In this document: positions 38,730 to 47,639 of the stretch, piece after piece
How the letters are laid out: each line of letters begins with the position of its first letter
How positions within the stretch are numbered: position 1 is the first letter of the stretch
From: Alphaproteobacteria bacterium
GTDB taxonomy: Bacteria; Pseudomonadota; Alphaproteobacteria; Micavibrionales; Micavibrionaceae
NCBI GenBank assembly: GCA_028277665.1
Contig: JANQFU010000046.1
Coordinates: 1 to 64,000, forward strand
Length of the DNA: 64,000 nt
Reading direction: 5' to 3'
Made by a program: the position numbers and the translations under genes
Notes under the pieces: model-generated
The model's database searches: none
The model's input: only the letters and a program-made list of their open reading frames with translations
What the model was told of the DNA's origin: nothing

Positions 38730-39698
38730 CTACTCGGCCGCATTCTGTTTCGCGAGCTTCCTGTCTCTGGCCTCGCGCAACCGGGCGAAGTCACTTTCCG
38801 CATGATAGGAAGAGCGCGTCAACGGCGAAGACGAGACCATCAGAAACCCTTTCGCACGCGCCATGCGCTCATACAGCGCAAACTCCTCGGGCGTTGCAAA
38901 ATTCTCAACCGGCGCATGCTTGGGCGTCGGCTGGAGATACTGGCCGATGGTCAGAAAATCCACGTCTGCCGCCCGCAGATCATCCATAACCTGCGAAATC
39001 TCTTCCTGCGTCTCGCCAAGACCCAGCATAATCCCGGACTTCGTAAAGATAGACGGATCCACTTCCTTGACACGCTGCAGGAGCCTTATGGACGTAAAGA
39101 ACCGGGCGCCCGGCCGGATAGAAGGATAAAGACGCGGCACGGTCTCCAGATTATGATTGAAGACATCCGGCTTTGCGGCTGCGACCTGGTCCACCGCGCC
39201 GATCTTCTGTTTGAAGTCGGGGGTCAGAATTTCGATTGTGGTCTCCGGGCTTTTGAAGCGGATCGCCTCAATCGTTTTCACAAAGTGCAACGCCCCGCCG
39301 TCCGGGAGGTCATCACGGTCCACAGACGTCACGACCACATGTTTAAGCCCCATTTTCATCGTCGCGACACCGACGCGCAGCGGCTCCATGACATCCAGCG
39401 CGTCCGGGCGGCCTGTCGCGATATTACAGAAGGAACAGGCGCGCGTGCAGACCTCCCCCATGATCATGAAGGTCGCGTGTTTCTTGTTCCAGCATTCCCC
39501 GATATTCGGGCAGCCGGCCTCTTCGCAGACCGTAGTCAGCTTAAGCGTCCGCACGACATCGACCGTCTCGTCATATGTCTCCCCCTGCGGCGCAGGCACC
39601 TTGATCCATTCCGGCTTCTTCCCGGACGGACGGTCCGGGTTTTTCTGCTTTTCGGGGTGACGTTTCTCACGTCTCAAAAGTTCGGGGTTGTAGGTCAT
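38730..39698 (-). CDS. lipA: Lipoyl synthase
   Basis: This 322-residue radical-SAM enzyme inserts sulfur into octanoyl groups to make lipoate. It has both iron-sulfur motifs: [12 protein letters not shown] (auxiliary cluster, near residue 59) and CTRACSFC (radical SAM, near residue 84), plus the C-terminal Arg-Ser-Ser ending region [18 protein letters not shown]. Lipoate is the cofactor of the pdhB/pdhC and lpdA complex encoded upstream. Confidence 0.97.
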   Translation of the reverse strand: MTYNPELLRREKRHPEKQKNPDRPSGKKPEWIKVPAPQGETYDETVDVVRTLKLTTVCEEAGCPNIGECWNKKHATFMIMGEVCTRACSFCNIATGRPDALDVMEPLRVGVATMKMGLKHVVVTSVDRDDLPDGGALHFVKTIEAIRFKSPETTIEILTPDFKQKIGAVDQVAAAKPDVFNHNLETVPRLYPSIRPGARFFTSIRLLQRVKEVDPSIFTKSGIMLGLGETQEEISQVMDDLRAADVDFLTIGQYLQPTPKHAPVENFATPEEFALYERMARAKGFLMVSSSPLTRSSYHAESDFARLREARDRKLAKQNAAE

Positions 39699-39701
39699 CG
39701 T

Positions 39702-40472
39702 TTAAACAATCTGATTTTGAACGGTCTGGACGAGCGCCTGCGCGCCGCTTGCGAGAATCTTCGTATCGTCTCCCGGAAACAGGATATCATAGCCCAGTTC
39801 GGCTAACATAGCGCTCTGGTTCGGATCGGCAACATGTGTACACGCCAGAATGCCGTTTGCGTGCGCCGCGTCGGCGATCCGTTTTAAGTGATTCTGAAAA
39901 ACCTTGTCCGCCCACGGGATCGTACTTTGTTCCATCGTGGAGATCGTCAGGTCTTTGGGACCGACAAAGAGGCCCCTCAGCTTGGGCGTGGACGCAATGT
40001 CCTCGACGTTCTCAAGTGCCTCCCGCGTCTCGATCATCGCCAGTGAGAGGATGCGGTCGTTCGCCGCCTCGAAATAGGCGTTTCGGTCATAGCGCAGATT
40101 GGGGCCGTAAGGGCCGTAACTGCGGCAACCTTCCGGCGCATAAAGGCATGCCGAGACGAACACTTCGGCTTCCGCGCGCGTATTAATCATCGGACAGACG
40201 ATCCCCGCCGCGCCCGCATCCAGCGATTTCATGATGATCGAGGGCTCGTTCCACGGCACACGCACGATCGGCGTGATGTCCGTGCCGTGCAGGCCGCGCA
40301 GGATGTCGACAACCGTTTCATAATCCATGAGCCCGTGCTGCATATCGATCGCCAGACCGTCAAAACCCGCACGCGCCATGATTTCCGCCGTCCAGGGCGA
40401 CGGGATAGACATCCATCCGCAGATCCCGGTTTTTCCTGCATCCAGCTTTTGAAAGAGGTTTGTGCGCCACAT
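39702..40472 (-). CDS. HpcH/HpaI-family aldolase
   Basis: This 256-residue TIM barrel resembles the 2-keto-3-deoxy sugar-acid aldolases of the HpcH/HpaI family. Conserved parts are GFDGLAIDMQHGLMDYETV, the Arg of PIVRVPWNEPSIIMKSLDAGAAGIVCPM, the metal Glu of LAMIETREALENVEDI, and GLFVGPKDLTIS. The substrate is unknown. It begins 100 bases after the VapC gene and ends 3 bases before lipA, on the same strand, so it may share the lip/pdh transcript. Confidence 0.85.
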   Translation of the reverse strand: MWRTNLFQKLDAGKTGICGWMSIPSPWTAEIMARAGFDGLAIDMQHGLMDYETVVDILRGLHGTDITPIVRVPWNEPSIIMKSLDAGAAGIVCPMINTRAEAEVFVSACLYAPEGCRSYGPYGPNLRYDRNAYFEAANDRILSLAMIETREALENVEDIASTPKLRGLFVGPKDLTISTMEQSTIPWADKVFQNHLKRIADAAHANGILACTHVADPNQSAMLAELGYDILFPGDDTKILASGAQALVQTVQNQIV

Positions 40473-40504
40473 TCCCTAATTGCCATTTTTTATACAAACA
40501 ACAT

Positions 40505-40535
40505 CATCATCCTCTGGACAAGCCAGAGGATAACG
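40505..40535. repeat. Hairpin repeat, family E, copy 2
   Basis: ATCCTCTGG pairs with CCAGAGGAT around loop ACAAG (40509-40531), followed by AACG. It resembles the hairpin at 4093-4113 in size, loop and stem. It lies between the aldolase and VapC genes. Confidence 0.65.
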
Positions 40536-40574
40536 AAATAAAGGAAAACTCCCCCTTGCGGTTATAAAATTCCG

Positions 40575-40943
40575 TTATCCATAGGGAACATAGACATCCG
40601 CTGCATCCGCGTCAAAATCTTTTGTGTTGCGCGTGACGACGATGGCCCCGAGGGATTTGGCCGTGGCGTAGATCAGGGCATCAGGCAGTTTCATGCGTTT
40701 TATGCGCCGGATCTCAACAGCCCGCATCCAGACATCCTGATCCGGGGTAACGATCTCAAACGTCGTTTCCAGAAAGGCGCGCCCTTTTTCAAGGTGCGGC
40801 TCCGGGAGCCCCGCCAGAAATTCCGCCCATGTCACGATGCTGATCATCCGGCTGCGTGTCTGGCGGATGATATCCTGTGCATTCGCGTCCCCATGCGAGA
40901 AATCGATCAGGATATTCGTATCAAAGATGACGGGGCCTTTCAT
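40575..40943 (-). CDS. vapC: VapC-type PIN-domain toxin
   Basis: This 122-residue protein has the PIN pattern: VIFDTNILIDFSHGD (first Asp near residue 8), TWAEFLAGLP (Glu near 41), KLPDALIYATAKSLGAIVVTRNTKDFD (Asp near 92 and the final Asp). VapC toxins cut tRNA or rRNA when the antitoxin is lost. The start overlaps the upstream antitoxin gene by 4 bases. Confidence 0.88.
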   Translation of the reverse strand: MKGPVIFDTNILIDFSHGDANAQDIIRQTRSRMISIVTWAEFLAGLPEPHLEKGRAFLETTFEIVTPDQDVWMRAVEIRRIKRMKLPDALIYATAKSLGAIVVTRNTKDFDADAADVYVPYG

Positions 40944-41287
40944 AATTCGGCCTCGTCATCTTTATTAGTATTCGTTTTTGCGGAGTACGGCGTCTGCGCA
41001 TCAGAATCATGGAAACCCCACGTCCGGTACATATTGTCCCGATCATCCCATTCCCCGCGCATTTTATCCTGATACGCGAGGCCGTCCAGACCGTCGAATG
41101 CGTTCGGCACGTCCTTCAGGAAACCGTAATAGGTCTCAAGCGCAGCATCCGATTTGCGCTTGCGCTCTTCCTCGAGATAGAGCCCCACGGCGCGGCGCAT
41201 GATTTCGGCCCGCGAGAGATTATCCCGTTTCCCGATCCGGTCAAGATGACTTATATCATCATCAGATATATCAACGATTGTACGCAT
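40940..41287 (-). CDS. vapB: VapB-type ribbon-helix-helix antitoxin
   Basis: The start is the ATG at 41287, placed after a strong ribosome site (GGAGGTGAT); the frame continues upstream through a GTG within that site. The 115-residue protein begins MRTIVDISDDDISHLDRIGKRDNLSRAEIMRRAVGLYLEEE, a ribbon-helix-helix domain of CopG/DUF6290 type. The C-terminal part is acidic and would bind the toxin. It is the first gene of vapBC. Confidence 0.88.
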   Translation of the reverse strand: MRTIVDISDDDISHLDRIGKRDNLSRAEIMRRAVGLYLEEERKRKSDAALETYYGFLKDVPNAFDGLDGLAYQDKMRGEWDDRDNMYRTWGFHDSDAQTPYSAKTNTNKDDEAEL

Positions 41288-41309
41288 GATTATCACCTCC
41301 TATATACAG

Positions 41310-41337
41310 AGTATAATATATCATCTCATGATGTCAA
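41310..41337 (-). promoter_or_regulatory. vapBC promoter with a palindromic operator candidate
   Basis: On the minus strand TTGACA (41332-41337) and TATACT (41310-41315) are 16 bases apart. Between them ATCAT-CTC-ATGAT is an inverted repeat, a likely site for the RHH antitoxin's autorepression. Confidence 0.65.
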
Positions 41338-41353
41338 CAAAAAAGCATCGTCC

Positions 41354-42757
41354 CTATACATGAATCGCCCGACCATAGGCCGCGAGGACGGATTCGTGCA
41401 TCATCTCCGAAAGCGTCGGATGGGCGAAAACGGTGTGCATCAGCTCCTGCTCCGTCGTCTCCAGCGTCCGCGCAATGCCGAATCCCTGAATGAGTTCCGT
41501 GACTTCCGCGCCGGCCATGTGCGCGCCGAGAAGCTCTCCGGTTTTCGCATCAAAAATCGTTTTGACCAGACCATTCGTCTCGCCCATCGCAATCGCTTTC
41601 CCGTTTCCAATAGATGGGAAACGGCCGACTTTGACACTATATCCGGCGCTTCTGGCCTTTTCTTCGGTCAATCCCACAGACGCCACCTGCGGCGTGCAGT
41701 AGGTGCATCCGGGGATCGAAAGCGGGTCAATCGGGTGCAACCCCTTCAGCCCCGCGATTTTCTCAACGCAGAGCACGCCTTCATGGCTGGCTTTATGCGC
41801 GAGCCACGGCGGGCCCGCGACGTCTCCGATAGCATAAATTCCCGGCTCATCCGTCGCGCACCATTCATTCGTGACGATATGCGTGCGGTCCGTCTTCACG
41901 TTCGTGTTTTCAAGACCGATATTGTCGACATTCCCGACGATGCCGACGGCCGATATCACATGATCGAAGACGTCTTCCTGCGTCTTGCCGTCTTTGCCTT
42001 CAATCGCCGCCTTCACATTCGTTTTGGATTTATCGAGTTTGGCAACCTTGCTCTCGGTCAGGATTTTCATCCCCTGCTTTTCCAACTCCTTGCGCACGAA
42101 CGCGGAGATTTCGGCGTCTTCCACAGGCAGGATCCGGTCCATCAGCTCAACGACCGTCACCTCCGCGCCGAGCATCCGGTAAAAACTCGCGAACTCAATC
42201 CCGATCGCGCCGGAGCCGACGACGAGCAGTCTTTCCGGCATTTTTTCGGGGATCATGGCCTCTTTTGCGGTCCAGACGAACTGCCCGTCCGGCTCTAAAC
42301 CCGGCAATACGCGCGAGCGCGCACCCGTCGCCAGAATGATATGTTTCCCGGTGAGCGTGGCAATCTCCTTGCCGTCCTGCTCCACGCGGAGCTTGCCTTT
42401 GCCGAGCAGCTTTCCGTAGCCGTCGATCACCGTGACCTTGTTTTTTTTGAGGAGCCCCTGCACCCCTTTCGAGAGCTGACTCGCGACGTCGCGCGAGCGT
42501 TGAACTATTTTCTGAAGATCAAAAGATAAATCTTTGACTTCCAGTCCAAATTCGCTTGCACGTTTCATGGTATGGTAAAGCTCACTGACCCGCAAAAGCG
42601 CCTTTGTGGGGATGCATCCCCAGTTCAGGCACACCCCGCCCAGATGCCTGGCCTCGACCTGCGCGACCGTCATCCCGAGCTGCGCGGCCCGGATCGCGGC
42701 GACATAGCCTCCCGGCCCCCCGCCAACAACAATCAGATCGTAATTCTGTTCGGTCAT
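41354..42757 (-). CDS. lpdA: Dihydrolipoyl dehydrogenase (E3)
   Basis: This 467-residue flavoprotein reoxidises lipoyl groups of the pyruvate dehydrogenase complex. It has the FAD site VGGGPGGYVAAIRAAQLG, the redox-active disulfide in GGVCLNWGCIPTKALL, the NAD site VVGSGAIGIEFASFYRMLG, and the C-terminal His-Glu pair in HAHPTLSEMMHE (here HTVFAHPTLSEMMHE). It lies downstream of pdhC, with a family C repeat in between. Confidence 0.97.
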   Translation of the reverse strand: MTEQNYDLIVVGGGPGGYVAAIRAAQLGMTVAQVEARHLGGVCLNWGCIPTKALLRVSELYHTMKRASEFGLEVKDLSFDLQKIVQRSRDVASQLSKGVQGLLKKNKVTVIDGYGKLLGKGKLRVEQDGKEIATLTGKHIILATGARSRVLPGLEPDGQFVWTAKEAMIPEKMPERLLVVGSGAIGIEFASFYRMLGAEVTVVELMDRILPVEDAEISAFVRKELEKQGMKILTESKVAKLDKSKTNVKAAIEGKDGKTQEDVFDHVISAVGIVGNVDNIGLENTNVKTDRTHIVTNEWCATDEPGIYAIGDVAGPPWLAHKASHEGVLCVEKIAGLKGLHPIDPLSIPGCTYCTPQVASVGLTEEKARSAGYSVKVGRFPSIGNGKAIAMGETNGLVKTIFDAKTGELLGAHMAGAEVTELIQGFGIARTLETTEQELMHTVFAHPTLSEMMHESVLAAYGRAIHV

Positions 42758-42861
42758 GTCGTATCCTTTCTTTCCTGTTCGTCATCCCGACGATCTGAGT
42801 TTTTGGTTAAATAGAACAAAACTTACGCAAAGCGTATCGAACGGGTAAGAAGCATAAAAAA

Positions 42862-42980
42862 TAGATGAATCGCGAAGACGCAAAGACGCGAAGAGATTTG
42901 CGAAAACTTCGTGTCTTCGCGCCTTCGCGATTCAAAGACAGTTTATTCATCCGTCACAGCTCTATCCGTATGTTGCTTTA
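42862..42980. repeat. Long repeat, family C, copy 2
   Basis: This copy matches 7206-7327 over its whole length, with the same inverted arms (ATGAATCGCGAAGACGCAAA and CCTTCGCGATTCA) and the same right flank. Its last bases overlap the pdhC stop codon. No gene is seen in the 220-base gap between pdhC and lpdA. Confidence 0.85.
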
Positions 42981-44231
42981 CTCCACAAAAAGCCCTGTTG
43001 GGTTTTCGATCAGGCGTTTGAAAATCTGCAAAAACTCCGCGCCGACGGCCCCGTCAACCGCCCGGTGATCAACGGAAAGCGTACAGTTCATAACCGTGGC
43101 GACTTCGATCCGCCCGTCATTGACGACCGGGACCTGCGCCCCGGCCCCGACGGCCAGAATACAGGCCTGCGGCGGATTGATAATCGCCGAGAACTCTTTC
43201 ACCCCGAACATCCCCAAATTGGACAGCGAGAACGTGCCCCCCTGAAACTCTTCGGGGCGGAGTTTTCCATCACGCGCCCGCCTGGCGAGATCCTTGACCT
43301 CTTTTGAAATCCCGAAGATCGTTTTCTCTTCGGCGGCTTTGACAATCGGCGTAATCAGGCCGTTCGGCGTCGCCACAGCCACCGAGATATCCGCGTGCTT
43401 GTAGCGGACGAGATTGTCGTCCGTCCAGGCGACATTCGCATCCGGATACGCCTTGAGCGCCTTCGCGCAGGCCATCAGCACGAAATCGTTCACGGAGAGC
43501 TTGTACGCGCCGTCCGCCCGGTCGTTCAGGTCTTTGCGCGCGGCCAAAAGCGCGTCCAGGCGGCATTCCACCGTCAGATAGAAATGCGGCACAATCTGTT
43601 TGGATTCCTGAAGACGTCTGGCGATGGTCTTGCGCACGCCGCTATTGGGCTCCAGATCATATGCCATCCCCAGAAGATCCGCCAACTGTTGCGCATTCGG
43701 GCCGGAACCCGCAGGCGCAGAAGCCGGAGTTTTTGCGCCCGGTCTGGCGTTTTCGACATCGGCTTTGACGATTCGCCCGCCCGGGCCGGATCCTTTGATC
43801 GCGGACAGGTCCAGACCTTTCTGCCCGGCCATCCGGCGTGCGAGCGGAGAGGCCTTGATCCGCGCCCCTTTTTCAACGGGCACCGGAGGCGCGGAAGAAG
43901 ACGCCGCTTCCGGCGCCTCCGCCGTCCCTTCAACCGGCGCGGAGGCGGACACAGGCGGATCCTCCGGCTTGATATCCTCCGCGCTTTCGCCCTCTTCCAG
44001 CAGAACCGCGATCGGCGCGTTCACGGCAACGCCCTGCGTGCCTTCCGGGACCAGAATTTTCCCGAGCGTGCCCTCGTCGACGGCCTCAACCTCCATCGTC
44101 GCCTTGTCGGTTTCGATCTCGGCGATCACATCTCCGGAGGTGACGGCGTCACCTTCCGTCCTGATCCATTTGGCCAGCGTGCCTTCCGTCATCGTCGGCG
44201 AGAGCGCAGGCATTAAGACTTTTATCGGCAT
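42978..44231 (-). CDS. pdhC: Pyruvate dehydrogenase E2 (dihydrolipoamide acetyltransferase)
   Basis: This 417-residue protein has one N-terminal lipoyl domain with the lipoylated Lys in [13 protein letters not shown] (about residue 43), an Ala/Pro linker, the peripheral subunit-binding domain (KASPLARRMAGQKGLDLSAIKGSGPGGRI, near residue 130), and a catalytic domain with ending HRAVDGAVGAEFLQIF, where His and Asp are the catalytic pair. It forms the complex core. It is separated from pdhB by 309 bases that hold a small opposite-strand gene. Confidence 0.97.
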   Translation of the reverse strand: MPIKVLMPALSPTMTEGTLAKWIRTEGDAVTSGDVIAEIETDKATMEVEAVDEGTLGKILVPEGTQGVAVNAPIAVLLEEGESAEDIKPEDPPVSASAPVEGTAEAPEAASSSAPPVPVEKGARIKASPLARRMAGQKGLDLSAIKGSGPGGRIVKADVENARPGAKTPASAPAGSGPNAQQLADLLGMAYDLEPNSGVRKTIARRLQESKQIVPHFYLTVECRLDALLAARKDLNDRADGAYKLSVNDFVLMACAKALKAYPDANVAWTDDNLVRYKHADISVAVATPNGLITPIVKAAEEKTIFGISKEVKDLARRARDGKLRPEEFQGGTFSLSNLGMFGVKEFSAIINPPQACILAVGAGAQVPVVNDGRIEVATVMNCTLSVDHRAVDGAVGAEFLQIFKRLIENPTGLFVE

Positions 44232-44256
44232 GTCATTACCCCTAATTATTTTATAA

Positions 44257-44286
44257 TTGACATAACTGTATTTCTTTTGTTATCTT
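44257..44286 (+). promoter_or_regulatory. Promoter of the small plus-strand gene
   Basis: TTGACA (44257-44262) and TATCTT (44281-44286) are 18 bases apart. The transcript would start about 40 bases before the ATG at 44333. The promoter overlaps the 5' end of the pdhC upstream region on the other strand. Confidence 0.65.
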
Positions 44287-44332
44287 CCTCTGATAAAAAG
44301 CAAAACAAAGACTTGAACAGAGAGGAACGACT

Positions 44333-44530
44333 ATGAGCAAAAGATCCAATATCGTAGACAAAATTGCGAACCACTTTGCCCAAGGAGGCGACCCGAACAA
44401 GACACCCTGGGTGCCACCCCACCACGGCAGAGCGCTTTCCCAAATATTTAGCGACAGAGACCGTGGGCACTTTAACGCGACCGGCAGTGTCCCACCTAAT
44501 GTACGTAAAGCCATCTTGGCCCACGCCTAA
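44333..44530 (+). CDS. Small hypothetical protein, opposite strand inside the pdh operon
   Basis: This 65-residue protein is basic, soluble and begins MSKRSNIVDKIANHF; it has Trp, His-pair and Pro residues (NKTPWVPPHHGR) and no membrane segment. A strong ribosome site GAGAGGA lies 7 bases before the ATG, and a good promoter lies upstream, which supports real expression. I do not recognise the family. It sits between pdhB and pdhC on the opposite strand, so its transcript would be antisense to any pdhB-pdhC message. Its function cannot be told. Confidence 0.6.
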   Translation: MSKRSNIVDKIANHFAQGGDPNKTPWVPPHHGRALSQIFSDRDRGHFNATGSVPPNVRKAILAHA

Positions 44531-44540
44531 TAACACGCTT

Positions 44541-45965
44541 TTACCCCACATAACACACCTCGCGGGCGGCATCGACGATCCGGGCCGCCTGCGGGAGCGC
44601 AAGCTGCTCCAGATTGGCGGCGTAGGGCAGCGGCACGTCGGCGGCGCAGACCCGGCGCACCGGCGCGTCCAGATCGTCAAACCCGTGCTCCATCGCAAGA
44701 GCCGCGATTTCCGCGCCGATCGCGGCGCAGGGCCAGCCTTCTTCGGCGCAGACGATCCGGTTCGTTTTCTTCAGGCTTTGCAGGATCGTATAGCGGTCCA
44801 GCGGACGGATCGAGCGCAGATTGATCACCTCGGCTGAGATCCCGTGCTCATTCTGGAGAGTCTCCGCCGCTTCCAGCGATTTCCCGACCATAATCGAATA
44901 CGCGACAATCGTAACATCCGTCCCGGCGCGCTCGATCTTCGCCCGGCCGATGGGGAGCACAAATTCTTCATCCACCGGCGCCTCAAAGCTCTGGCCGTAT
45001 AGAATTTCATTTTCCAGAAACACAACCGGGTTCGGATCCCGGATCGCGGCTTTCAAAAGCCCCTTCGCATCCGCCGCCGACCAGGGCGCGAGGACTTTGA
45101 GACCCGGGATATGCGCGTACCAGCTTGCGAAATCCTGAGAGTGCTGTGCGCCGACACGCGCGGCCGCGCCGTTCGGCCCCCGGAAGACGATCGGACAGCC
45201 GAGCTTCCCCCCTGCCATATAGAGCGTCTTGGCCGCGGAATTGATAATGTGGTCAATTGCCTGAAGCGCAAAGTTCATCGTCATAAACTCGACGACCGGA
45301 CGAAGCCCCTTGAACGCCGCACCGACCGCCAGACCGGCAAATCCGTGCTCCGTGATCGGCGTATCAATCACGCGCTTGTCGCCGAATTCATCGAGCAAGC
45401 CCTGCGTGATTTTATACGCGCCCTGATACTCGGCAACCTCTTCCCCCATAATAAAGACATTCTCGTCCCGGCGCAGCTCTTCCGCCATCGCGGATTGCAA
45501 CGCCTCACGCACGGTCATTTCTTTCATGTCCGTGAACGCACTTTCATCAAAGGGCGGCGGCGGAAGGATTTTCCCCTGTGCCAGAAGAATATCCCGATCC
45601 GTGATCTCTTCGCCTTCAATCTGGTCGGCGGCCGCGGATACGGAAACGGCGGCGCTTGCCTCTTCCTGTCGCGGCGCTTCCGGGGCCTGCGTATCGGCAT
45701 CCGAGATATCATCCGCGCTTTCGCCCTCCGCGAGAAGAACAGCGATCGGTGTATTCACGGCGACGCCTTCGGCTCCTTCTTCAATAAGGAGTTTGCCAAG
45801 CGTCCCGTCATCGACGGCCTCGACTTCCATTGTGGCCTTATCCGTTTCAATCTCGGCAATGACGTCACCGGAGGCGACCGTATCGCCTTCCTTTTTGACC
45901 CATCTGGCGAGCTTGCCCTCCGTCATCGTCGGGGATAGCGCGGGCATTAAGACTTGTATCGGCAT
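44541..45965 (-). CDS. pdhB: Pyruvate dehydrogenase E1 beta with N-terminal lipoyl domain
   Basis: This 474-residue protein has a lipoyl domain (residues 1-80, Lys in [13 protein letters not shown]) fused to a E1 beta body starting near residue 150: [88 protein letters not shown]. The fused lipoyl domain is a trait of alphaproteobacteria. It pairs with PdhA to decarboxylate pyruvate using thiamine diphosphate. A GxxExxY gene lies between it and pdhA. Confidence 0.96.
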   Translation of the reverse strand: MPIQVLMPALSPTMTEGKLARWVKKEGDTVASGDVIAEIETDKATMEVEAVDDGTLGKLLIEEGAEGVAVNTPIAVLLAEGESADDISDADTQAPEAPRQEEASAAVSVSAAADQIEGEEITDRDILLAQGKILPPPPFDESAFTDMKEMTVREALQSAMAEELRRDENVFIMGEEVAEYQGAYKITQGLLDEFGDKRVIDTPITEHGFAGLAVGAAFKGLRPVVEFMTMNFALQAIDHIINSAAKTLYMAGGKLGCPIVFRGPNGAAARVGAQHSQDFASWYAHIPGLKVLAPWSAADAKGLLKAAIRDPNPVVFLENEILYGQSFEAPVDEEFVLPIGRAKIERAGTDVTIVAYSIMVGKSLEAAETLQNEHGISAEVINLRSIRPLDRYTILQSLKKTNRIVCAEEGWPCAAIGAEIAALAMEHGFDDLDAPVRRVCAADVPLPYAANLEQLALPQAARIVDAAREVCYVG

Positions 45966-46004
45966 TCTGTATGTCCTTTTATCGTCGTTTACTTTCGAAT
46001 TTTA

Positions 46005-46433
46005 TTAACGTGGAGATCCGGAGTTCCGGAGTACATAACGGCCTATTCCGTCCTTAATTAATGGAACATTGAAATTCATCAAAAAGCCCAACGGTAGCTG
46101 GGTCGCCTTCAAATAGGCGTAAATCTGGGCCTGATGAACCGGATGTATTTTTTCAACGGCTTTGAGTTCTACGAGGATTTTCCCCTCTATAACTAAGTCG
46201 AAGCGAAACTCAGATGCAAGAAAGCCTGTTTTATATGGAATTCTATATGTTTTTTGTCTCTCATACGCTATCCCCCGTTCATCAAGCTCGATAGAAAAAG
46301 CCTCCTCGTAATTTGATTCTAAAAAACCCGGCCCAAGCACCTTATGGACATTGAACGCACAGTCCACCACATATCCCGAAAGAACATTCAGATCTTGTGA
46401 ACAATCATTATAATTGCGTAATTCTATCGGCAT
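46005..46433 (-). CDS. GxxExxY family protein (PD-(D/E)XK-like nuclease fold)
   Basis: This 142-residue protein carries the signature GPGFLESNYEEAF and a likely nuclease core FRFDLVIEGKILVELKAVEK (Asp, then Glu-x-Lys) followed by QAQIYAYLK and the closing FLMNFNVPLIKDGIGRYV. Pfam PDDEXK_3 describes such proteins. The function is unknown. It interrupts the pdhA-pdhB junction. A 13-bp inverted repeat, CGGAGTTCCGGAG (46019-46031) and CTCCGGAACTCCG (46448-46460), bounds the gene, suggesting that it moved in as a unit. Confidence 0.9.
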   Translation of the reverse strand: MPIELRNYNDCSQDLNVLSGYVVDCAFNVHKVLGPGFLESNYEEAFSIELDERGIAYERQKTYRIPYKTGFLASEFRFDLVIEGKILVELKAVEKIHPVHQAQIYAYLKATQLPLGFLMNFNVPLIKDGIGRYVLRNSGSPR

Positions 46434-46495
46434 CCAAAACTCCGCTTCTCCGGAACTCCGCGTTCAAAAAAAACACTAACGTTCAAAAACAAAAC

Positions 46496-47521
46496 TTACT
46501 CCACCCCCACCAGAACATCTGTCCAGAGTTCGGACGGGTCGGGCTCCGGGGAGTCCTGCGCGAATTGCGCGGCCTCGGCGACAATATCCTTCACATCCTT
46601 ATCAAGTGCTTTCAGATCCTCTTCATTCGCCCCTTTTTCAAGAAGCAGGCTTTTCACCTTATCAATCGGATCTTTCTCATCCTTATAGGACGCGAGCTCT
46701 TCCTTGGTCCGGTATTTTGCGGGGTCGGACATGGAATGCCCGCGATAGCGGTAAGTCATCATCTCCAGGATATGGGGCCCGTTTCCGGCGCGGATGTGAT
46801 CGAGCGCTTTTTGCGCCGCCTCCCGAACAGCGAGAAGATCCATCCCGTCGACCTGCCCGCCCGGAATGCCGTAGCCGACGCCGCGCTTATAGAGGTCTCC
46901 GGCCGCATGGCGCTCCGTGCTCGTTCCCATGCCGTAGCGGTTGTTTTCAACGATATACAGGACCGGCAGTTTCCAGAGCGCCGCCATGTTGTAACTCTCG
47001 GCGACCTGCCCCTGATTGGACGCGCCGTCGCCCATATACGCGACGGCCACGCCGCCGTCTCCGTTATATTTATGCGCAAAGCCGAGCCCCGTCCCGATGG
47101 AGGTGCTCGCCCCGACAATTCCGTGCCCGCCGTAGAAATTCTTCTCGCGGCTGAACATGTGCATCGAGCCGCCCTTCCCGCGCGAATAGCCGTCAATGCG
47201 TCCGGTCAGCTCTGCCATCACGCCCTTCGGATCCATCCCGCAAGCCAGCATATGCCCGTGATCCCGGTAGGCCGTCACGACACTGTCCTGCGGCTCCTGG
47301 ACGGACTGGATCCCCGTCACGACGGCTTCCTGGCCGATATAAAGGTGACAGAACCCTCCGATCAGCCCCATGCCGTAGAGCTGCCCCGCGCGCTCTTCAA
47401 AGCGGCGAATCAGGAGCATTTCACGGTAAAGCTTATGAAGATCCTCAAGAGAAAGGTCGTTTTTTTGTTTCGGCACGCGGCTTCTCCTCAATAGGGATTC
47501 GATCTGTTTTATGATTTGCAT
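46496..47521 (-). CDS. pdhA: Pyruvate dehydrogenase E1 alpha
   Basis: From the ATG at 47521 the protein has 341 residues (the preceding TTG is not chosen). It binds thiamine diphosphate with GDGASNQGQVAESYNMAALWKLPVLYIVENNRYGMGT, and shows the substrate region LLIRRFEERAGQLYGMGLIGGFCHLYIGQEA and the loop RYRGHSMSDPAKYR, where the phospho-serine homologous site of eukaryotes lies. It is the first gene of the pdhA-pdhB-pdhC-lpdA set. Confidence 0.96.
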   Translation of the reverse strand: MQIIKQIESLLRRSRVPKQKNDLSLEDLHKLYREMLLIRRFEERAGQLYGMGLIGGFCHLYIGQEAVVTGIQSVQEPQDSVVTAYRDHGHMLACGMDPKGVMAELTGRIDGYSRGKGGSMHMFSREKNFYGGHGIVGASTSIGTGLGFAHKYNGDGGVAVAYMGDGASNQGQVAESYNMAALWKLPVLYIVENNRYGMGTSTERHAAGDLYKRGVGYGIPGGQVDGMDLLAVREAAQKALDHIRAGNGPHILEMMTYRYRGHSMSDPAKYRTKEELASYKDEKDPIDKVKSLLLEKGANEEDLKALDKDVKDIVAEAAQFAQDSPEPDPSELWTDVLVGVE

Positions 47522-47639
47522 CAAAAAATGCCCTCAGGGTTGCGGAATTTCAAGCCCTTAATCGCGCCTGCGCACGAACGGCTCACAATTCGCTCCGAAA
47601 GTATAGGGATACAGAAAAACGGCAGGAAAGGAAAGTCCG

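Noticed and set aside
38301-39806. A 501-codon plus-strand frame opposite lipA and the COQ10-like gene
   Set aside because: lipA has intact cluster motifs on the minus strand, and the frame has no recognisable domain.
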